Assembly: GCA_002325645.1 (NCBI GenBank)
Contig: DCSN01000206.1
Location: forward strand, 1-38,771
Length of the DNA: 38,771 nucleotides
From: Pseudanabaena sp. UBA1465
Lineage (GTDB): Bacteria > Cyanobacteriota > Cyanobacteriia > Pseudanabaenales > Pseudanabaenaceae
Direction of reading: 5' to 3'
Both the position numbers and the translations under genes were made by a program. Shown here one piece after another: positions 14,991-22,659 of the stretch. Numbering within the stretch: position 1 is the stretch's first letter; each line of letters starts with the position of its first letter. The notes under the pieces were generated by a model that was given only the letters and a program-made list of their open reading frames with translations, was not told the DNA's origin and searched no databases.

Positions 14991-16979
14991 ATGTTGACAG
15001 CACAAACAAACTTGGCTGGACGTTATCAAATTGTCCAAGCTATAGGTTCGGGAGGATTTGGACAAACTTATTTAGCAAAGGATTTGCACCTGCCTAATCA
15101 CCCATTATGTGTGGTTAAACAGTTTCGTCCTCACCCAGATCAAGGAGCTACGATCGAAAAGCTACTAGAACTTTTTGATAAAGAGGCAAAAGCTCTCTAT
15201 AACCTTGGTAATCATGACTGTATCCCCCGTTTACTAGCTCACTTTAATGAGGGTAGTGAGTTCTACCTAGCTCAAGAATATATTGAGGGGCATACCTTGA
15301 CTGATGAGTTGGCATCTATGACAAAGATGCATGAATCTCATGTCATTAATTTACTTAAAGATATTCTAGAAGTCTTAACCTTTGTACATCAAAACAACGT
15401 AATTCATCGTGACATTAAGCCTTCTAACTTAATTCGGCGTAAAACCGATGCAAAGATCGTCCTAATTGATTTTGGTGCTGTTAAGGAGGTCAGTCGCGGT
15501 AAAGCTCAAACGGGCGTGACTAGCGTTTCCATTGCCATTGGCTCCTACGGTTATATGCCTGATGAGCAGGCTGCTAACAAACCTCGCTATGCTAGCGATA
15601 TTTACGCTGTTGGTAAGATTGCAATTCAAGCATTGACAGGAATGAGACCCGATCAGATGTCAGATGATCCTGCTACGGGGGAACTAGTGTGGAAGCATCA
15701 TGCTCAGGTAAGTCCTCAACTAGGTGCTGTCATTGACAGAATGGTGCGCTCTCACTTTAGAGATCGTTATGCCGATGCAGCCGAGGCTTTGGCGGCATTG
15801 CAATCTTTAACTAGTGAAGATTGCAATGCAAATACCTCTTACTTTGCGCCAACAGTAATAAGTCAGCCAGAGCAATCTCCCACACAAACTGGGCTAAGCT
15901 CTAATAATGATGCTGTAACCGTGGGTATTCCTATTTCTCCTAATGTTGCGCGTACAGTTGCCGCTCAAAATTTTGTTAAGCCAGTTAAAACAGAAGTTGT
16001 TTCTAGTGCTGCAAGAACTGTAATTTCTGACAGCAATCCCACCTATGTTGTCACGACTAAGCCTCCTTCTGTCAATTCTTTCAATTGGAATTTATGGCTG
16101 TCACTGGCTGGGATCGCTTCGATTGGACTAGCGGGATTTGGAGCCTATGCTTGGATGCGCGATCGCGATTTTCAAAATGCGATCGCTGAAGCCAAATCCT
16201 TTCAGGGTAAAGCTAATTATGATGCTTGTTTAGATAAGCTGACTCTAATCCCTAAAGATGCGGCTCAGGCAAAGGAGGCAAAGTCTCTGTCTATTTCCTG
16301 TCAATCATCACAGGCGAAAGATAAGCTTATATCAGCAAAAGGTTTGGCGAAAGATGGTAAATATCAAGAGGCGATCGCGATCGCCAACCCTATTAGTGCT
16401 GAAACCCCAAGCCATGCCGAGGCTCAAACAGAAGTGAGCAAATGGAGTGATAGTCTACTCGTAAAAGCTACCGATCTGTATTCTAAAGAAGGCAAACTTG
16501 AGCAGGCTGTCGAAATGGCGCAAAAAATCCCTGCTCAGACATCTGCGGGCAAAAAAGCTGCTGATTTGATTCCAAAATGGCAATCGGCTTGGACTAATAG
16601 TGAGGCAAACTATAAGGAAGCTACCGCAGCGAGTAAAAAGGAAGACTGGAAAAAGGTTGTTTCCGCATCAAAACAGGTTGCCGACACCCCCTATTGGACT
16701 CAAAAAGTTGCGCCCTTACGGAAGCAAGCCGAAGATAAGATCGCATTGCTTAATGCCCCTGCACCTCCTGTATCTGCTCCTCCTGTCAGTCAATCGCCAG
16801 TTTATACTGCACCTGACCCAGTATACAGAGAGCCAGTTTATACCGCACCTGATCCAGTATACAGAGAGCCAGTTTACACTTCGCCTGACCCAGTATATAG
16901 AGAGCCAGAGCCAGCCCCAGCCCCAGCTTATATTCCACCACCACAACCCGCAAGTGATTGTAATGCTCGTCATTGTTAG
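14991..16979 (+). CDS. Membrane-anchored Ser/Thr protein kinase with proline-rich repeat tail
   Basis: The 662-residue protein begins with a complete Hanks-type kinase domain (about 11-275): P-loop GSGGFGQTY, Lys43 in CVVKQF, Glu66, HRDIKPSN (Asp141), DFG (Asp160), and an activation loop rich in Thr/Ser ending GSYGYMPDEQ. After a Ser/Thr-rich linker comes one transmembrane helix (about 366-386, LSLAGIASIGLAGFGAYAWM). The outer part has TPR-like helices (AKDGKYQEAIAIANP) and a C-terminal tail with three perfect-register copies of PVYTAPDPVYRE. No PASTA or PilZ domain is seen. It precedes a secreted protein and a triple-FHA ABC transporter, its likely phosphorylation target. Confidence 0.9.
   Translation: MLTAQTNLAGRYQIVQAIGSGGFGQTYLAKDLHLPNHPLCVVKQFRPHPDQGATIEKLLELFDKEAKALYNLGNHDCIPRLLAHFNEGSEFYLAQEYIEGHTLTDELASMTKMHESHVINLLKDILEVLTFVHQNNVIHRDIKPSNLIRRKTDAKIVLIDFGAVKEVSRGKAQTGVTSVSIAIGSYGYMPDEQAANKPRYASDIYAVGKIAIQALTGMRPDQMSDDPATGELVWKHHAQVSPQLGAVIDRMVRSHFRDRYADAAEALAALQSLTSEDCNANTSYFAPTVISQPEQSPTQTGLSSNNDAVTVGIPISPNVARTVAAQNFVKPVKTEVVSSAARTVISDSNPTYVVTTKPPSVNSFNWNLWLSLAGIASIGLAGFGAYAWMRDRDFQNAIAEAKSFQGKANYDACLDKLTLIPKDAAQAKEAKSLSISCQSSQAKDKLISAKGLAKDGKYQEAIAIANPISAETPSHAEAQTEVSKWSDSLLVKATDLYSKEGKLEQAVEMAQKIPAQTSAGKKAADLIPKWQSAWTNSEANYKEATAASKKEDWKKVVSASKQVADTPYWTQKVAPLRKQAEDKIALLNAPAPPVSAPPVSQSPVYTAPDPVYREPVYTAPDPVYREPVYTSPDPVYREPEPAPAPAYIPPPQPASDCNARHC
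16797..16904 (+). repeat. Three 36-bp tandem repeats inside the kinase gene
   Basis: Units at 16797-16832, 16833-16868 and 16869-16904 differ by only a few bases and encode PVYTAPDPVYRE three times, followed by an imperfect Pro/Ala stretch. Whole-codon units mean copy number can vary between strains without breaking the frame. Confidence 0.9.
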
Positions 16980-17030
16980 TGATTGGCGCTGAACTACTAA
17001 ATACTAATACTAAAAAAATTGAGAAAATCT

Positions 17031-18260
17031 ATGATTCTGTTTAATAAACAATCTAAATTGCGTGGAATTTTACTATTGTCATGTATGACAGTGATTACCT
17101 CAGTTCTCGGAGTTCAAACATCTCAAGCCCAAAATTACCCCACGATGAACGATGATGATCTCGATCTTCGGCGGGGTGTTGCTTGGGCGGCTGATAGTTT
17201 CCCTTACAATCAAGTTGTCAATGTCGTTGATAGCCTAACAGACAAGGTTTTGGGCAGAATTGTACCAGATAGGCACGGAACACCACCTGGCTTTGTTGTT
17301 TCTCCATTCGGCTCGCCTTACCCAGGTAGAGTTATTTTTGTATCTTTATGGGGAGTGACACTCACAGGTGATCGTCCTCCTGGTTGCTATGTTGAATATT
17401 TTGTGCAATACGCACCCACAGATGGGATAGCAAATCTAAATGCACTAGTCCCCAAAGGGCTTGAAATTCAGGTTGGTACTCGGACAATTGAGCTTGAACC
17501 ATTTCGAGATGCTACCAAGACCAAAAGAGCATTCAGGTATACTTATACCTATACTGATTATGAAACTAATATAAAATACACAAATCAAAATATTTGGTAC
17601 ATGGCTCGGAATTTATTTAGACTAGATTCTTCTCAGGTGCGGATTTTAATGAGTGCGCCAGAGGGCGAAGTACGAACTAGATTGAAGTTTTCTGACGATA
17701 GCCGAACTATTGTTCCCATTGGTGGTGGAACAGTTGAGAAATGGAAAGAATCCTATAAACTTGACCCAACCTGTGGTGAATCGGCAGGATCTGAAGAACC
17801 CACGACAGATCTAACAACTCCGAAAGTAGCCGCAGCAAATCCTGCGGAACCTCCTAAAAATCCTAGCAATAATTCAAACCCAACTCCACAGACTCCCAAT
17901 GCACGTCCTCAGGGTAAAGTGGCTTTGGCAGCTCGTCAGTCTGTAGATTCTGTGACCGCCCGTCTTGATGGTGCTTACGTTACTAGTAGCGGAACCTATG
18001 AGGCAAAGTTGCTAATTGAAAATAAGAGCGATCGCGCTTTTGCCTTTGTGCCGATATTTGCCAAAGTCGTTGATGCACAGGGGAAGACAGTGCCAGCAAG
18101 AGTAATTATTGATCCTGATAGCTCAGGTATTGCTGAACCTAAAGAAACCACTCGCGGTCGATTGGTTATTCTTGGTCGCAAATGGAATCCATCGGGTAGA
18201 CAAAATCTATTTTTAATAATTAAAGGTAATGGCGATCGGAATTTCCGCCTCCCGTTTTAG
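17031..18260 (+). CDS. Secreted protein of unknown function between kinase and FHA-ABC genes
   Basis: I do not recognise this family. I choose the ATG at 17031 (MILFNKQSKLRG), preceded by GAGAAAA, over the TTG at 17019. A signal peptide runs through about residue 34 (LLLSCMTVITSVLGVQTSQA-Q). The mature protein has an N-terminal beta-rich domain (about 35-250, including the unusual YTYTYTDYETN), a low-complexity Pro/Asn/Thr linker (PPKNPSNNSNPTPQTPNARP) and a C-terminal beta-sandwich-like domain (TYEAKLLIENKSDRAFAFVP ... VDAQGKTVPARVIIDP), which looks like a FxLYD-type or immunoglobulin-like extracellular module. It lies 51 bp after the kinase gene and shares its direction, so joint function is likely. 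Confidence 0.7.
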   Translation: MILFNKQSKLRGILLLSCMTVITSVLGVQTSQAQNYPTMNDDDLDLRRGVAWAADSFPYNQVVNVVDSLTDKVLGRIVPDRHGTPPGFVVSPFGSPYPGRVIFVSLWGVTLTGDRPPGCYVEYFVQYAPTDGIANLNALVPKGLEIQVGTRTIELEPFRDATKTKRAFRYTYTYTDYETNIKYTNQNIWYMARNLFRLDSSQVRILMSAPEGEVRTRLKFSDDSRTIVPIGGGTVEKWKESYKLDPTCGESAGSEEPTTDLTTPKVAAANPAEPPKNPSNNSNPTPQTPNARPQGKVALAARQSVDSVTARLDGAYVTSSGTYEAKLLIENKSDRAFAFVPIFAKVVDAQGKTVPARVIIDPDSSGIAEPKETTRGRLVILGRKWNPSGRQNLFLIIKGNGDRNFRLPF

Positions 18261-18311
18261 ATGATTTTGAGTTTTTATTTTGCCGTAGGCAAAATAAAAA
18301 CTCAAAATCAT
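18261..18311. terminator. Perfect 24-bp-arm hairpin before the FHA-ABC gene
   Basis: Arms 18261-18284 and 18288-18311 match exactly around a GTA loop, starting right after the stop codon of the preceding gene. The T-rich left arm and A-rich right arm give no canonical T-tail, so it may attenuate or process the transcript rather than end it. A second hairpin (18327-18360, 14-bp arms, one wobble) follows at once. Confidence 0.65.
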
Positions 18312-18382
18312 TACTAGGATTGTTTTTTGTTTTTAAATGAGTATGCACTCATTTGAAAACCACAATAATTTAGGCAGTAGTA

Positions 18383-21300
18383 ATGGCAACATTTGCAAGA
18401 TTGGAGATTTCTAAGGGTAATGCCCCTGTTCAAAGTTATATAATTGCGTCCGATATGGTAAGTATCGGACGCACCCCAGACAATATGCTTTGTCTCGATA
18501 GCTCAGATGTTTCTCGTCATCATGCTCGTCTATCAAAAACTACTGATGGTGAATTTGAGATTGAAGATCTTAAAAGTTCAAGCGGGACAATCCTCAATCA
18601 GAGGGCGCTACTACCGAGTACGCCTCATAAAATTCAAAATGCTGACCAAATTACCATAGGTAGTTTTGAGCTTCGATTTTTTAATGAAGAACAAACTCAA
18701 CCACTTTCTTTAGAGCAGGAATTTACTGTCTTTGCTCAAAATCCAGCCATTGACAAAACCGTAATTGGTTCACCTAACGCAAGTTTAACCTTGCGGATTT
18801 CTACTCCCCATTGGATGCGTGACTTTAGCTTAGGAAAAGAGAAAATCACCTTCGGGCGATCGCCTAGCGCTGACATTTGCATTGATATGCCTGTTGTTTC
18901 CAGTCAGCATGGATATCTGCAACGTAATGGCAATCAGTATGAAATCTTTGATCTCAATAGCAAAAATGGAATTACTTTTGATGGTCAACTAATTCGCCGA
19001 AAAATTCTTAAGGAGGGTGATATTTTTTATGTTGGTGGCATCGTATCTTTACAGCTTATAGGTTCTATATCCTCTAATGTATCTGTACCTACATCTGCAC
19101 CTACATCTGCACCTACATTAGTTACCAACAATCCTAATTTACAGCTTGGCTCGCGATCGCTGCTAAAAATTGGACGTGATCCCCAAAACGATATATGTAT
19201 CAATCATCCATCCGTTTCTCGATACCATGCTGAAATTCGCAAAGAAAATGGTTCTCTGATTCTGCATGACCTGAACTCCAGTAATGGAACCTTTGTGAAT
19301 GGTAGAGCGCTAACCCGTAACTGGACACTCAAAGTCCAAGATGTCGTCAGAGTTGGCATGAGTACATTTACGCTCAATATCGATGAAACCTTAGATCGGA
19401 TTGATGAAGAGGGTAATTTGCGCCTCGATGCTTTGCATCTCACTAAAATTGTTGGCAAAGGGATTAAATTATTAGATGATATTTCTCTATCAATTCTGCC
19501 TAGAGAATTTGTGATTGTGGCGGGAGTAAGTGGTGGTGGTAAGTCCACGTTACTTGATGCTTTAAACGGATTTCGACCCGCAAGTAAAGGTCATGTATTA
19601 GTCAATAATAACGATCTATACAAAAATTTCAGTGCCTATCGAACTCAACTTGGCTATGTACCTCAAAAGGACATTGTGCATATGGAGTTAAGTGTGGAGC
19701 AAGTATTAGACTATGCTGCACAGTTACGCTTACCCAAAGATACAACCCCTAGTGAGCGCCAAGCAAGAGTCCAAGCTGTGTTGGAAGAACTAGAACTAAC
19801 CCATCGTCGCAATGTTCCTGTTAATGCTTTAAGTGGTGGTCAACTGAAACGGGTATCGATTGGAGTGGAACTGATTACAGAACCAGGGTTATTCTTTTTG
19901 GATGAAGCTACTTCAGGACTCGATCCAGGGATGGATGCAGAAGTAATGCAGCTTTTGCGAAAACTGGCAGATCGGGGGCGCACAATTTTATTGATCACCC
20001 ATAATATTGGCAATATCCATGTATGCGATCTCGTTGTATTTTTAGCCGCAGGTGGACGGGTAGCCTATTTTGGTCCGCCGCAGGAAGCTCCAAAATATTT
20101 TGAAGTCAATGAATTTAAAGATATCTACCAAAAGGTTGAAAGAGAACTGACACCACAGGAATGGCAACAACGTTATCGCCGATCGCCTTATTACCAAAAA
20201 TATGTTTTAGATCGGCAGCAAGACATCCACGAAGACACCATTGCTACTCGTGTTAGACAACAGCCATCAAAGGCGGGTGGTGCAGCAGGTAAACATATTT
20301 CCAACTGGGCTCAGTTTTTAATCCTCTCGCGGCGTAATGTGGATGTTTTACTGCGCGATCGCGTTAGCCTCACTTTAATGTTAGCGATCGCGCCAATTAT
20401 CGGAATATTAGATTTTATTACTTGGAAATCAGATATTTATGATCCCAGCAAAGGTAATGCTGGTCAGGTAATTACCATGCTATTTACCACAGTCTTATTT
20501 GCCGTAATGACAGGTAGTTTGACAACTATGCGCGAAATCGTTAAAGAGGTAGAAATTTACCGACGCGAGCATATGGTCTTTCTTACCGTGATGCCCTATA
20601 TATTGTCAAAAATATGGATATTTGTCCTGTTAGCCCTTTACCAAGCAGCAGTTTTCGTCTTTCTTAAATATCTCGCAATCCAAATGCCTGTTGGTGCATC
20701 TGTAATTGTTGAGACGTATATTACTCTCGTTTTGGCGGCGATCGCAGGTATGGTGATGGGTTTATTGGTGTCATCAATATCTCCCAACCAAAATGTTGCT
20801 CCTTTGCTGACCATTATTTTTATAATTCCTCAGATCATATTTGGAGGAGGGGTTTTGCCGATTAGTACTTTTGGTACACCAGGACAAATGGCAAATAATG
20901 TCAGTCTTACCAAATGGCCATTTGAGGCGCTAGTTACCGTTACAGATTTGGGTACAGATGTTGCCAACGATGTTTGTTGGCAGCTACCAGAAACTGAACG
21001 CAAAAATCTTTCCGTAGAAAAGAAAAAAAAGGACTGTAGCTGTTTGGGACAACCACTTTTTAAGCAATGTAATTTCCCCGGCATTAAATCTAAATACAGA
21101 CCAGCAGTTGATATCGCTGAGCCTGCTAAACCTAAAGAACCAGGCGAACTACCTGACGATCCACGCGACCTTGAAGACTATAAGCAAAAGACTAAAAACT
21201 ATCAGGATCAAATTCAAACTTGGCAAAAAGATTATGGCAAATGGAAAACTGATTATGAAGGTGCTTTAGGTGAAGCTGAGGGAACGATTCAAGGCTATCA

Positions 21301-21427
21301 TCGCGATTTTGGTCATATGTTCAAAGTCGATATCAAGAAACACTGGCTGATATCATTAATTGCAATATTTGCAATGTTAATATCTGTCATTTTTATTCAA
21401 AAGAGCAAAGACTTCATATCTTTTTAG
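18383..21427 (+). CDS. Triple-FHA-domain ABC transporter (fused ATPase and permease)
   Basis: This single-chain half-transporter of the ABC-G type has 1014 residues. Three FHA domains carry the phosphothreonine-binding pattern GR...S..H...NG (starting near 29, 159 and 264; VSRHHARL, VSSQHGYL, VSRYHAEI). The ATPase follows with Walker A GVSGGGKST (381-389), signature LSGGQLKR (483-490) and Walker B LFFLDEAT (503-510). The ABC-2 membrane region spans about 655-860, then a large charged insert with a coiled segment (YKQKTKNYQDQIQTWQKDYG) and a final transmembrane helix. The design matches mycobacterial Rv1747, whose FHA domains are phosphorylated by the neighbouring kinase PknF. The nearby kinase gene makes the same logic likely here. 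The substrate is unknown. Confidence 0.93.
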   Translation: MATFARLEISKGNAPVQSYIIASDMVSIGRTPDNMLCLDSSDVSRHHARLSKTTDGEFEIEDLKSSSGTILNQRALLPSTPHKIQNADQITIGSFELRFFNEEQTQPLSLEQEFTVFAQNPAIDKTVIGSPNASLTLRISTPHWMRDFSLGKEKITFGRSPSADICIDMPVVSSQHGYLQRNGNQYEIFDLNSKNGITFDGQLIRRKILKEGDIFYVGGIVSLQLIGSISSNVSVPTSAPTSAPTLVTNNPNLQLGSRSLLKIGRDPQNDICINHPSVSRYHAEIRKENGSLILHDLNSSNGTFVNGRALTRNWTLKVQDVVRVGMSTFTLNIDETLDRIDEEGNLRLDALHLTKIVGKGIKLLDDISLSILPREFVIVAGVSGGGKSTLLDALNGFRPASKGHVLVNNNDLYKNFSAYRTQLGYVPQKDIVHMELSVEQVLDYAAQLRLPKDTTPSERQARVQAVLEELELTHRRNVPVNALSGGQLKRVSIGVELITEPGLFFLDEATSGLDPGMDAEVMQLLRKLADRGRTILLITHNIGNIHVCDLVVFLAAGGRVAYFGPPQEAPKYFEVNEFKDIYQKVERELTPQEWQQRYRRSPYYQKYVLDRQQDIHEDTIATRVRQQPSKAGGAAGKHISNWAQFLILSRRNVDVLLRDRVSLTLMLAIAPIIGILDFITWKSDIYDPSKGNAGQVITMLFTTVLFAVMTGSLTTMREIVKEVEIYRREHMVFLTVMPYILSKIWIFVLLALYQAAVFVFLKYLAIQMPVGASVIVETYITLVLAAIAGMVMGLLVSSISPNQNVAPLLTIIFIIPQIIFGGGVLPISTFGTPGQMANNVSLTKWPFEALVTVTDLGTDVANDVCWQLPETERKNLSVEKKKKDCSCLGQPLFKQCNFPGIKSKYRPAVDIAEPAKPKEPGELPDDPRDLEDYKQKTKNYQDQIQTWQKDYGKWKTDYEGALGEAEGTIQGYHRDFGHMFKVDIKKHWLISLIAIFAMLISVIFIQKSKDFISF
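19087..19118 (+). repeat. Short tandem repeat in the linker between FHA2 and FHA3
   Basis: The 12-base unit ACCTACATCTGC is repeated about 2.7 times and encodes PTSAPTSAPT, a flexible linker that can change length in frame. Confidence 0.75.
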
Positions 21428-21458
21428 GTCTTGGAAATTACAGCGCTTTACACCAATG

Positions 21459-22004
21459 CTATTTTTTCTCCGTGAATAAAGACTGCGTAAATTTTATAAA
21501 GTTACTAACATCATCTTTTAGCTTTTCTAAATTCTCGCCATCAACAACAACTTGTTCGTCGGGATAATTTTTAATCACTTCGAGCATAGATAAATGATTA
21601 TCTTGAGAAGACAAAATTATTGCCGACCGAATGGCTTTTCTATGGGCATCACCCGCAGGCATCTGAATAACTTGACCAATACGGTCTAGGAAAAAATCCC
21701 CAATTATACTGTTGAGATACTTATCTAAAACTGTGATGTTTACAGGGATTTCCTGTTTGAGAGATCTCTGAAGTACAAGATTAAGAGAGGTATTTTGTTT
21801 TAAGAAATCTCCTAAAGGTGTCTCTAAATTACCTGTAAGAACAAATTCTTCTAATTGATTAGTGGTTATAACTTCAGAAAAAATCCCATACTTAAGTGTA
21901 ATTTTCTCGGCAGCAATTACTTGATTTGTTTTTAAAGATAACAAACCCAATTGGGCTGCACAAACAATCCATAGGTTGAGCAGCAAAAACTTTAAGGTTT
22001 TCAT
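21459..22004 (-). CDS. Exported stand-alone DUF1400-type protein
   Basis: The 181-residue protein has a signal peptide (MKTLKFLLLNLWIVCAAQLG ... VIAA-E) followed by AEKITLKYGIFSEVITTNQL and EEFVLTGNLETPLGDFLKQN. From memory this is the pattern of the DUF1400 region that normally precedes a cyanobacterial alpha/beta-hydrolase domain. Here no hydrolase follows: the protein ends after the helical segment, and no GxSxG nucleophile is present. It therefore appears to be a free-standing version of an N-terminal module. It is followed, with the opposite direction, by the FHA-ABC gene end. Family call moderate; function unknown. Confidence 0.65.
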   Translation of the reverse strand: MKTLKFLLLNLWIVCAAQLGLLSLKTNQVIAAEKITLKYGIFSEVITTNQLEEFVLTGNLETPLGDFLKQNTSLNLVLQRSLKQEIPVNITVLDKYLNSIIGDFFLDRIGQVIQMPAGDAHRKAIRSAIILSSQDNHLSMLEVIKNYPDEQVVVDGENLEKLKDDVSNFIKFTQSLFTEKK

Positions 22005-22077
22005 TTGTATTTTATGTTTGCTAAAAATAAACCCTAAAGTTTTTTAAGCTCTTTTGAGTTTATGGATTTACGGATAT

Positions 22078-22635
22078 CTATACCTTTTCTTCAAAGTCGG
22101 GCGCATAGGCTTGAAGTAAGTTGCTAAGCTGCGAAAGCACAGAATCTTTGTTGATTGATCCAAAACTGGAGCGATCGGGGAAAAATTCGGGACGGTCTAG
22201 ATTGCGATCGATCGCTTCTTTAACCTGTTGGGCAATTAGATGCTGTAAATCAGCTAAGGCTCTGTCTCTCTGATAATTTGCCCCTTGTTCAGTGGTGGCA
22301 TATAAGGGCGGGAGGCGATTGAGCGCATAGGCAGCAATATCCCCCAAATCCAATACTTTATTACTATTGGCTTCAATCTCGGCAACTCTGGCTACAGCTT
22401 CACTGAGTACCAACTCTTCCATCACGTTAATAAATTGCTTGCGAGGGACAGCAACTACTTCCCCCGTTAGTAAAGCACCCATCAGGCGATCGAGCGCCAT
22501 ATATTCTTCTACCGAGAGTTCAAAGGCGCTATCACAGATCCGCCCCACTTCGGCTTCCATCGCTGGAGTTAGGTATCGATCTTGTAAAGCTTGTTCGACA
22601 ATCGACTCAATGCTGGTTTTTTCTAGCTTTTCCAC
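22078..22635 (-). CDS. Late competence protein ComFB-like
   Basis: The protein has 185 residues. The central part reads VMEELVLSEAVARVAEIEAN then DIAAYALNRLPPLYATTEQG, the latter being the ComFB signature (LPP.Y..T..G). No signal peptide or membrane segment is present. In Bacillus the role of ComFB is unclear. In cyanobacteria members of this family have been reported as cyclic-dinucleotide receptors that influence natural competence and surface behaviour; I recall this and have not checked it. It lies 24 bp after the GH57 gene in the same direction, so cotranscription is likely. Confidence 0.72.
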   Translation of the reverse strand: MEKLEKTSIESIVEQALQDRYLTPAMEAEVGRICDSAFELSVEEYMALDRLMGALLTGEVVAVPRKQFINVMEELVLSEAVARVAEIEANSNKVLDLGDIAAYALNRLPPLYATTEQGANYQRDRALADLQHLIAQQVKEAIDRNLDRPEFFPDRSSFGSINKDSVLSQLSNLLQAYAPDFEEKV

Positions 22636-22659
22636 TGTTATCTCTTTAATAACGCAACA

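Noticed and set aside
16716..16973. Trp-rich open frame opposite the kinase tail
   Set aside because: Mirror image of the coding tandem repeat in the kinase gene; no start signals.
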